This document shows positions 1 to 5,333 of a stretch of DNA of 5,354 bases, piece by piece. The stretch lies in assembly GCA_903970565.1 (NCBI GenBank), contig CAJCJE010000206.1:1-5354 (forward strand), written 5' to 3'. The DNA is from Candidatus Melainabacteria bacterium. Lineage in GTDB: Bacteria; Actinomycetota; Actinomycetes; Mycobacteriales; Pseudonocardiaceae. Positions within the stretch are counted from its first letter, which is position 1. The number at the start of each line of letters is the position of its first letter. The notes beneath the pieces are model-generated. The model was given only the letters and a program-made list of their open reading frames with translations, did no database searches and was not told the DNA's origin. The translations under genes were made by a program, and so were the position numbers.

Positions 1-993
1 GCGGCGGCGTTCACGCTGGCTGCGACCGACTACCGCGCGATGTTCGCCGTACTGGACCGGCACGTCGAGACGATTACCCGCGCTCGCCTGGACGCAGCAC
101 ACGTCCGGATCGACACCGGAAAGCTCCCCGCCAAGCGGGAGTTCGACCTGATCGGCGGGCTCGCGGGGCTGGCCACCTACCTGTTGCGCCGCGACACCCA
201 GCCCAGCGACAGGCCAACCGGTGCTCTCAGCGGTGGCAGGCTGCTCGGCGACGTGCTGGCCTACCTGGTGCGGCTGACCTGCCCCCGCCGGGACGGACTG
301 CCCGGCTGGTGGGCGGCCAGCGGCCCGACCGGACCAGGACCGCGTTGGGCAGGCGGACACGGCAATCTCGGTGTCGCACATGGGATTTCCGGCGTGCTGG
401 CGGTGTTGGCGCTGGCGGCACGACGCGGTATCACCGTGGCCGGCCACGCCGACGCGATCGACACGATCTGCCGATGGCTGGACCGGTGGCGCTGCGGAAC
501 CGGACACCAGGTGTGGTGGCCCGAGGCGATCACCAGCGGCGAACACGCCGCCGGCACGACACGTCAGGATCGGCCGTCTCGGCCGTCCTGGTGCTACGGC
601 ACACCCGGAATCACCCACGCCCAGCATCTGGCCGGCCTGGTGTTGGGCGACACCCGACGGCAGCGTTTCGCCGCCCAGGCCCTGGCCTGGACCCTGGCCA
701 ACGAGGCGCAATTAGCCCAACTCAGCGATGTGTCGGTGTGCCACGGATGGGCCGGGGTCCTGCACACTGCGTGGCGGATGGGAGAGCACGATGAGCAGGT
801 GCGCGCCCACGTTCCACGACTGGCCGCCCGGCTGACCGAACACCACCGCCACCAGCAGCAGCACCGAGTCCAGCCGCCCCGCCTCCACGGCCTGCTGACC
901 GGGGGCACCGGGGTCCTGCTGGTCCAGCACGCCGCGACCACCGACACCCCGCCGGAGACTCGCTGGGACGCCTGCCTGCTGCTGGACGCCTGA
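1..993 (+). CDS. lanC: LanC-family lanthionine synthetase (class I lanthipeptide cyclase), 5' end outside window
   Basis: The frame is open from base 1, giving 330 visible residues. The family is usually about 400 residues, so the N-terminus is cut by the window edge and the internal ATG at 40 is not taken as the start. LanC proteins are zinc enzymes that add cysteine thiols to dehydrated Ser/Thr in a precursor peptide, forming lanthionine rings. Visible family motifs, counted from the first codon, are the repeat EFDLIGGLAGLATYLL (about 47-62), GVAHGISG (124-131), WCYGTPG (197-203), CHGWAG (247-252) and the last toroid repeat LLTGGTGVLL near the C-terminus. By homology to NisC the zinc ligands are Cys198, Cys247 and His248, and all three are present, so the enzyme looks intact where visible. 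It is followed after 47 nt by the methyltransferase on the same strand, consistent with one operon. The family is certain; the peptide substrate is not in view. Confidence 0.93.
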   Translation, partial: AAAFTLAATDYRAMFAVLDRHVETITRARLDAAHVRIDTGKLPAKREFDLIGGLAGLATYLLRRDTQPSDRPTGALSGGRLLGDVLAYLVRLTCPRRDGLPGWWAASGPTGPGPRWAGGHGNLGVAHGISGVLAVLALAARRGITVAGHADAIDTICRWLDRWRCGTGHQVWWPEAITSGEHAAGTTRQDRPSRPSWCYGTPGITHAQHLAGLVLGDTRRQRFAAQALAWTLANEAQLAQLSDVSVCHGWAGVLHTAWRMGEHDEQVRAHVPRLAARLTEHHRHQQQHRVQPPRLHGLLTGGTGVLLVQHAATTDTPPETRWDACLLLDA

Positions 994-1030
994 CCAGCCA
1001 CCACGACCGAGCACTGTTGACCATGATCTG

Positions 1031-1036
1031 AAAGGA
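1031..1036 (+). promoter_or_regulatory. Ribosome binding site of the methyltransferase gene
   Basis: AAAGGA lies 4 nt before the ATG at 1041. It is the only purine-rich stretch in the short LanC-methyltransferase gap and supports that start. No promoter-like sequence or hairpin is evident in this gap, so the two genes are probably co-transcribed. Confidence 0.6.
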
Positions 1037-1040
1037 CGCT

Positions 1041-2282
1041 ATGGACGCCACCACCGATACCACGACCGAGACCACCTCACCGGAGGCGCTGCGGGCGCAG
1101 ATGGTCACCACGGTCCAGCAGCGTGGGTATGGTCTACGGCCCGAGGTTGAGCGGGTCCTGCTCGACACACCTCGCCACGAATTCGTGCCCGACGCCACGC
1201 TGGAGGCCGCCTACAACCCGTGGCAGGCGGTGATCACCCACCGGTTCGAGGACGGCCTGTCGTCCTCGTGTATCTCGGCACCGTTCGTGGTTGCCCTGAT
1301 GCTCGACCAACTCGCCGTGCAGCCGGGCAACCGGGTTCTGGAGATCGGCGCCGGGACCGGCTACAACGCCAGCCTGATCGCCCAGCTCACAGGCCAGGAC
1401 GAGCTGGTGACCAGCATCGACATCGACCCGGACGTCACCGCGCAGGCACAGAGGAACCTGACCGCAGCCGGGCACGGCGACGTCCACGTGGTCACCGGCG
1501 ACGGCGGCCTCGGTCACGCCGAGAACGCTTTCTACGACCGGCTGATCGCCACGGTCTCGCCCTGGGACATCCCGGCGGCCTGGTGGTCCCAGCTCGCACC
1601 CGGAGCACGGCTAGTCGCGCCGCTGCGGTGGCGTGGTCAAGCTCGCACCGTCGCGTTCACCTATACCCACGGCCGGTTCGTCTCCGACTCCCTGTACCTG
1701 TGCGGGTTCGTCTACCTGGTCGGCCCCGACGAGGGCGAACTCAACGGCCCGATCAACGCCGACGGGACGGTCAAGCTGCACTTCGACCGTGACCAGGCCG
1801 TCGACCTCGACGCGCTGCACGGCGTGCTCGACCAGCCGCGCACCACGGCCTGGTCCGGCGTCACCATCGCAGGGGACGAGTCGCACGATGGAATCTGGCT
1901 GCGGCTAACCGCCACCGACACGCGGGTGTGCCGGATCGACGTGCACTCCGACGTGCCGCCTGAGGTGGCCGAGCCGGTGCAGGCTTTCCGGTCCCCGGCC
2001 CTGGTCGACGACGGCTCGCTGGCGTACCTGGCCTCTCGTCGGCAGCAGATCGGCGAGGACGTGCGGTGGGAACTGGGCGCCATCGGCCACGGCCCAGCCG
2101 CCGTCGAGCTGAGCGAGCACCTGTGCGAGGAAATCCGTGCTTGGGCGCCCGAGCGGGACACCCACAAGCCCACCGTCCTGGTCTACCCGGCCGGCACCCC
2201 GGACAGCGAACTGCCCGAAGGGATCGTCATGGACAAGAACCACAGCCGGTTCGTACTCACCTACGACACCGTGTCCGGCTGA
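1041..2282 (+). CDS. PIMT-type methyltransferase of lanthipeptide (FxLD-like) system
   Basis: This is a 413-residue SAM-dependent methyltransferase of the protein-L-isoaspartate O-methyltransferase type. After a Thr-rich start, residues 28-52 carry a PIMT-like N-terminal segment (LRPEVERVLLDTPRHEFVP). Residues 74-82 (SSSCISAPF) match the substrate-side 'SxxISxP' region. VLEIGAGTGYNA (99-110) is SAM motif I, SIDIDP (125-130) the acidic loop and VTGDGGLG (151-158) the next core motif. Housekeeping PIMT is about 210 residues. Here about 200 more follow, ending in FVLTYD, as in the methyltransferases associated with FxLD-type and other class I lanthipeptides. Characterised relatives such as OlvSA methylate an Asp of the cyclised peptide, and the ester collapses to aspartimide and then isoaspartate. 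The adjacent LanC supports this role over protein repair. The exact subfamily and target residue are inferred. A palindrome follows 15 nt after the stop. Confidence 0.88.
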   Translation: MDATTDTTTETTSPEALRAQMVTTVQQRGYGLRPEVERVLLDTPRHEFVPDATLEAAYNPWQAVITHRFEDGLSSSCISAPFVVALMLDQLAVQPGNRVLEIGAGTGYNASLIAQLTGQDELVTSIDIDPDVTAQAQRNLTAAGHGDVHVVTGDGGLGHAENAFYDRLIATVSPWDIPAAWWSQLAPGARLVAPLRWRGQARTVAFTYTHGRFVSDSLYLCGFVYLVGPDEGELNGPINADGTVKLHFDRDQAVDLDALHGVLDQPRTTAWSGVTIAGDESHDGIWLRLTATDTRVCRIDVHSDVPPEVAEPVQAFRSPALVDDGSLAYLASRRQQIGEDVRWELGAIGHGPAAVELSEHLCEEIRAWAPERDTHKPTVLVYPAGTPDSELPEGIVMDKNHSRFVLTYDTVSG

Positions 2283-2297
2283 TCCGATCCATATTTC

Positions 2298-2336
2298 CCG
2301 GTTGTGCGGACTCTGGCCCAGAGTCCGCACAACCGG
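2298..2336 (+). terminator. 39-nt palindrome, probable terminator of the lanthipeptide operon
   Basis: CCGGTTGTGCGGACTCTGG (2298-2316) is followed by one base and then its exact reverse complement (2318-2336): a perfect 19-bp inverted repeat. As RNA it would form about 18 bp with a 3-nt loop. It starts 15 nt after the methyltransferase stop. No U-tract follows on either strand, which is common for actinomycete terminators. It could also protect the 3' end of the mRNA or, as a symmetric DNA site, bind a protein. Confidence 0.7.
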
Positions 2337-2562
2337 CGCAGCCCACACGACCTACATTCTTGCTGGTTGATCGCCTGCTGCGGCGCTCGGACCGGCGGCA
2401 CTGCTGTGCGTGCATCGGTCGCGGTGCTCGCTGGCTGAGAAGCCACGCCTGGCAGCGTGACGGCCTTGTTGCCGGTCCTTGCACCATTACCGCCGACGGG
2501 GACGTCCAAGGGCTGACTACCATCACGTTTCCGGATTGCCCGTCGAAGTCGATGGGTCAGTA
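2337..2562. other. Intergenic stretch without a convincing gene
   Basis: No RNA gene, repeat or clear promoter is seen between the palindrome and the next ribosome binding site. One + frame stays open up to a TAG at 2561-2563. Its last 30 or so codons read fairly naturally and contain several Cys, Ser and Thr. It has no ATG or GTG with a ribosome binding site; TTG at 2360 is the best in-frame candidate. It is left unannotated as a gene. The promoter of the 2577 gene should lie here, but I could not identify -35/-10 boxes with confidence. Confidence 0.4.
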
Positions 2563-2570
2563 GGAGAAGG
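2563..2570 (+). promoter_or_regulatory. Strong ribosome binding site of the 158-residue protein gene
   Basis: GGAGAAGG lies 6 nt before the ATG at 2577, with near-ideal spacing and strong complementarity to the 3' end of 16S rRNA. It fixes the start and is the best evidence that the following frame is a translated gene. Confidence 0.75.
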
Positions 2571-2576
2571 ATTGCG

Positions 2577-3053
2577 ATGCCGCTGCAAGCCTGGTTGTGC
2601 GATGTCTGCGGTGAGTTGGTCACCAGTCATTCGAACAACGGCTTGGTGGTGTGGCGGACTGACCGAACCGGTGGTGGATTCCGGGACCACGACTTCAAGA
2701 TCGTCCATAAGACGATCGATTCCGACCCTGAGCCGCAGCGGTGTGATCCGGGCACCGCCCAAGGATACAACTCCAGTTTGGACCTGGATTTGTTCCTGGG
2801 GTCGAACGGGTTGGCGATGTTGCTCAGTTGGCTGAGCATCGGGCCGTTGAAGGGCGGCGGGAGCGACCCTCGGGTAGCGAACATGGACGAGTTCGTCGAC
2901 TTCGTGCGACGTGTCCAGACCCCGTATTACGAGGAAGCCCGGTCACGGTTCGACGAGGAGACAACGCATCACTGGCTGGGCGACGCCAACGAGTACGCAC
3001 CCTACCTGCCCGAGACACTGCGCAGCATCGCGGACGGAACCCTCGGCGACTAA
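2577..3053 (+). CDS. Hypothetical protein with N-terminal CxxC, 158 residues
   Basis: I do not recognise this family. The 158-residue protein has no signal peptide. The N-terminus carries CDVC (Cys8, Cys11). With His44 and Cys56 this could form a small zinc site, which is speculative. Residues 68-90 are hydrophobic and Gly/Ser-containing (LDLDLFLGSNGLAMLLSWLS) but look like a buried core rather than a clean membrane helix. Residues 102-126 (NMDEFVDFVRR...YYEEARSRF) are probably amphipathic helix. The tail is acidic. The frame has a strong ribosome binding site, a GC-rich third position and no competing start. The upstream palindrome separates it from the lanthipeptide operon, so a role in that pathway is unsupported. 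About 70 non-coding bases separate it from the IS. It is probably a soluble cytoplasmic protein; nothing in the sequence gives an activity. Confidence 0.75.
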   Translation: MPLQAWLCDVCGELVTSHSNNGLVVWRTDRTGGGFRDHDFKIVHKTIDSDPEPQRCDPGTAQGYNSSLDLDLFLGSNGLAMLLSWLSIGPLKGGGSDPRVANMDEFVDFVRRVQTPYYEEARSRFDEETTHHWLGDANEYAPYLPETLRSIADGTLGD

Positions 3054-3120
3054 CCGATGGGCCAGAGCGTTCTCCGCGAATTCTGTGGGGTCGTCATCCG
3101 TGCCCTGTAGATGTCGGACG

Positions 3121-3156
3121 CAGTTAGGGCTTGCCGAGGAATAACTCGTGGTTTTG
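3121..3156 (+). repeat. Left terminal inverted repeat (IRL)
   Basis: It matches the reverse complement of 4834-4869 at 27 of 36 positions without gaps. The conserved blocks are AGGGCTTGC (3126-3134) and GTTTTG (3151-3156). It contains the ribosome binding site and GTG start of the transposase, so the end sequence and translation initiation overlap. Confidence 0.8.
3136..3140 (+). promoter_or_regulatory. Ribosome binding site deciding the GTG start of the transposase
   Basis: GAGGA is 7 nt before GTG 3148. The alternative in-frame ATG at 3181 has no comparable purine stretch before it, so the GTG start is preferred. Confidence 0.5.
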
Positions 3157-3797
3157 AGGGTGAGCTGCGATGCTTGTGGTATGCACGTGCCCGAAGACAC
3201 CCAAGCCTGGTTGGCGGCCAAGTTCACGGCGATATTCCCGCACCTGGATGAACGGCAACGGCGGTTGCTGATGGGCGCGGAAGCACGAGCGCTGGGCCAT
3301 GTCGGGATCAGACTCGTGGCCCGCGCCGCAGGGGTGCGAGAAGCCACGGTCTCCACCGGAGTCACGGAGTTGGACTCCGGCCAGGCTCCGCTGGGACGGA
3401 TTCGCCGCCCCGGCGGGGGACGCAAACGGGTGGCCGACCTGAACTCGGGACTGCGCCCGGCATTACTGGCCCTCGTGGAACCAGACATACGCGGAGACCC
3501 CATGTCACCGCTGCGATGGACAACGAAATCCACCCGGCACCTGGCAACCGAACTCACCTCCCAGGGACATCGGATCTCCGCCGACACGGTCGCGGACCTG
3601 TTGCGTGAAGAAGGCTTCAGCCTGCAAGGCAACGCGAAAACGTTAGAAGGCAAGCAGAACCCTGACCGGGATGCACAGTTCCACTACCTCAACGAGCAGG
3701 TCAAGACCCATCAAGCCGACGGGCAACCGGTGATCAGCGTGGACACCAAGAAAAAGGAGATCATCGGACAGTTCAAGAACACCGGCCGCGAATGGCA

Positions 3798-3801
3798 CCC
3801 C
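3798..3801 (+). other. Frameshift site 1 in the transposase (C4 run)
   Basis: The protein reads GREWHP up to CAC CCC (3796-3801) and resumes one base back as CAT GGT GAA CCA (HGEP). The family pattern here is 'REWxPxGEPxxVxxHDF'. One extra C would restore the frame. A ribosome slipping back one base on CCC could re-pair perfectly at 3798-3800. The site lies between the first and second catalytic Asp codons. Confidence 0.8.
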
Positions 3802-4637
3802 ATGGTGAACCAGCCCAGGTCAGCACCCACGACTTCCCGGACAAAGAACTGGGCAAAGCCGTGCCCTACGGCATCTACGACATCGCGGCCAACACCGGCT
3901 GGGTCAACGTCGGCACCGACCACGACACCGCCGCGTTCGCCGTGGAGTCCATCCGCCGCTGGTGGAACAGCGCCGGACACGCTATTTACCCGAACGCCAG
4001 CCGGCTGCTGATCACCGCCGACGCTGGTGGCTCCAACAGTTACCGCACCCGGGTCTGGAAAACCGAACTCACAGCCCTGGCGGCGCAGACCGGCCTGGCT
4101 GTCACGGTCTGTCACTTCCCGCCCGGCACCTCGAAGTGGAACCGGATCGAGCATCGACTGTTCTGCCACATCACGATGAACTGGCGAGGCAGGCCGCTGA
4201 CCAGCCACGAGGTCGTGATCAACACGATCGCGGCGACCACCACCCGCACCGGACTCAGAGTCCACTCCGAACTGGACACCGACACCTACCCGCTCGGAGT
4301 CGAGATCAGCAACGCTCAGATGGCCGAGTTACCCATCACGCGGCACGCGTTCCACGGTGAATGGAACTACACCCTGAACCCAACACCCAACACTGTCGAA
4401 TCTCGTTGCCAGACAAGCGAATCCGACCCGATCCCGCCTACCTCGTACGACACTGCCACTCTGTCTCACCCCACACTCACCGGCTTATCCCGCCCCGATT
4501 TGGACACCCTGACGAGAGCACTGGACGCACTGCGCTGCGACCGTGACCAGGACCGCCACCGGCAACGCCAGCAACAGCGTGTCGAGCACGGACAGCGTGA
4601 ACACGCCCCACGCTCTGGCCGACCCACGCGGCTGGCC

Positions 4638-4640
4638 TTT
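4638..4640 (+). other. Frameshift site 2 in the transposase tail (TTT)
   Basis: Segment B reads GRPTRLAF up to TTT (4638-4640). Stepping back one base continues as SDQVVATVLNRRLSLPYD, a natural lead-in to the HTH-like tail. Both frames are open between 4601 and 4667, so the exact base is uncertain, but the protein sense favours this short T run. Confidence 0.65.
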
Positions 4641-4833
4641 CCGACCAGGTCGTGGCCACCGTGCTGAATCGGCGGCTGTCCCTGCCCTATGACACTCTGG
4701 CCGTGCTGTTCGGCTGCGGCCGCAGCACCATGTATCGCATGCTTGAGCGCACCGGCCAGCTTCTTGACCAGCATGGCACCGTAATCGAGCCCATAGCTTC
4801 ACCCGAAAATCTGGTCAACCTCATCGCCAGCAC

Positions 4834-4869
4834 CAAAACAGCGTGTTAATGATCTGCAAGCCCTTAGTG
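4834..4869 (-). repeat. Right terminal inverted repeat (IRR)
   Basis: It is the partner of 3121-3156, with 27 of 36 matches. On the + strand it contains the transposase stop (TAA 4847-4849) and ends in GCAAGCCCTTAGTG. Read on the - strand, its terminal CAC TAA places a stop codon in the flanking - strand frame. Confidence 0.8.
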
Positions 4870-5025
4870 GCCGGCGATGGCTTGGACGGCGTCGTTGGCC
4901 AGCGCTGCCGCCACCGATGCAGCGACTGACGGCGCGGCCTTCGTCACGCCTGACATCACCGCATCGATCACTCGCTTCAGACGGCTACGGTCTGGCGGCG
5001 TGGCGTCCGCGGGAGTAATTGTCAA
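4864..5025 (-). pseudogene. Short - strand frame truncated by the IS end
   Basis: This frame directly follows the HAD fragment stop, in the same reading frame, on the - strand. It reads PPDRSRLKRVIDAVMSG and then an Ala-rich helix-like stretch (SVAASVAAALANDAVQAIAG). The last codon and the TAA stop are provided by the IS right end, so the original C-terminus, if the frame was a gene, has been lost. The start is unclear: TTG at 5023-5025 follows an AGGA by only two bases, which is too close for a normal ribosome binding site. About 53 residues would result. I do not recognise a family. It could be a small downstream gene in the HAD operon or a chance open frame. Confidence 0.35.
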
Positions 5026-5046
5026 ATCCTGTGGATCGCGGATGGT

Positions 5047-5223
5047 TCAGGCTTCGCGTAACCATTGATCGAGGACTACGAAATCATCGTCGACGAGTCC
5101 TCGGTGCGACGCGACATGATGGAGCAGGGCTCGGCCCTGATGGTGCGTAGAGATCCAGTCCCGATCGGCGTCGGTGACCTCGTCGTCAACCCAGACGAAC
5201 GGGCGCCCGTTAGCCCGGGCGTT
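5047..5223 (-). pseudogene. C-terminal fragment of a small HAD-fold protein
   Basis: The last 58 codons of a - strand gene remain. They read NGRPFVWVDDEVTDADRDWI, then HHQGRALLHHVASHRGL and DDDFVVLDQWLREA before TGA. The pattern 'GRPFxWxDDE...D.DW...H..GRALL...RGL...D...L..WL' is typical of the C-terminal end of small actinobacterial HAD-domain proteins. The paired aspartates in WVDDE would be HAD motif IV, which helps hold Mg2+. The nucleophile motif DxD and motifs II-III are missing. In this frame a stop (TCA on the + strand, 5224-5226) occurs at once upstream and no start codon is present. No other frame to the right carries the missing domain, so this is a remnant rather than a local frameshift. 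The fold is inferred from pattern; confidence is moderate. Confidence 0.6.
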
Positions 5224-5259
5224 TCATGCAGGTAGCTGCGACACGGGCCTGAGATGAGA

Positions 5260-5330
5260 CGAAGTGCCTGTCCGGTAAGGGAAACTGAGACTTGCTGAGG
5301 GTCCAGGTCCTCGAACGGGAAGGCACTTCG
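5260..5330. repeat. 9-bp inverted repeat before a possible GTG start
   Basis: CGAAGTGCC (5260-5268) and GGCACTTCG (5322-5330) are exact reverse complements with 53 bases between. The right arm lies 3 bases before GTG 5334. It may be an operator-like site or part of a mobile element end; no function is shown. Confidence 0.4.
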
Positions 5331-5333
5331 CAG

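Larger units (their letters stand above)
3148..4849 (+). pseudogene. ISAzo13-family-like transposase broken by two frameshifts
   Basis: Three frames join into one protein of about 567 residues. Segment A (3148 to about 3801) holds the N-terminal region with an HTH-like stretch (VGIRLVARAAGVREATVS), PMSPLRWTTKSTRHLA, TVADLLREEGFSLQGNAK and VISVDTKKKE with the first catalytic Asp (codon 3742-3744). It ends in GREWHP. Segment B (about 3801-4640, one frame back) holds PYGIYD, DTAAFAVESIRRWW, LLITADAGGSN with the second Asp (4020-4022), CHFPPGTSKWNRIEHRLF with the catalytic Glu (4149-4151), NWRGRPL and GEWNYTL. Segment C (about 4640-4849, again one frame back) adds a further HTH-like tail (LPYDTLAVLFGCGRSTMYRML) and stops at TAA inside the right repeat. 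Without frameshift correction the first frame ends at 4011 and the second at 4667. Either the gene is decayed, the bases are sequencing errors, or the first shift is programmed. The family is clear from the DDE-region motifs. Confidence 0.87.
3121..4869 (+). mobile_element. ISAzo13-family-like insertion sequence, 1749 bp, with degenerate transposase
   Basis: The limits come from an imperfect inverted repeat that aligns without gaps from 3121 inward and from 4869 inward. The first 42 positions match at 30, including nine consecutive (AGGGCTTGC) and six consecutive (GTTTTG). Matching stops just outside 3121/4869. One transposase reading path (3148-4849) occupies nearly the whole element, starting and ending inside the inverted repeats, as in a compact IS. 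No target duplication is evident in the flanks: GGACG on the left, GCCGG on the right. That could mean an old insertion, a rearranged flank or slightly misplaced ends. The family call comes from the transposase; the exact ends are inferred. Confidence 0.8.

Noticed and set aside
40..42. ATG at 40 as the LanC start
   Set aside because: The frame is open back to base 1, the remaining protein would lack the N-terminal part of the LanC fold, and no ribosome binding site precedes it.
3105..3125. Target-site duplication flanking the IS
   Set aside because: Bases before 3121 (GGACG) and after 4869 (GCCGG) share at most one base at any reasonable choice of ends.
2943..3653. Long open frame on the - strand (236 codons)
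   Set aside because: It crosses the end of the 2577 gene, the gap and the transposase start. Its composition (Arg/Ser/Ala-rich) is typical of antisense shadows in GC-rich DNA, and no motif is seen.
3802..4011. Continuation of the first transposase frame to its stop at 4011
   Set aside because: After 3801 this frame reads as low-complexity Thr/Ser/Pro (SAPTTSRTKN...), while the frame one base back carries the conserved DDE motifs. It is out-of-frame sequence.
4877..5068. 63-codon + strand frame after the IS
   Set aside because: It is antisense to the better-supported - strand frames, including the HAD end, is Ala/Thr-rich without motifs, and has no ribosome binding site.
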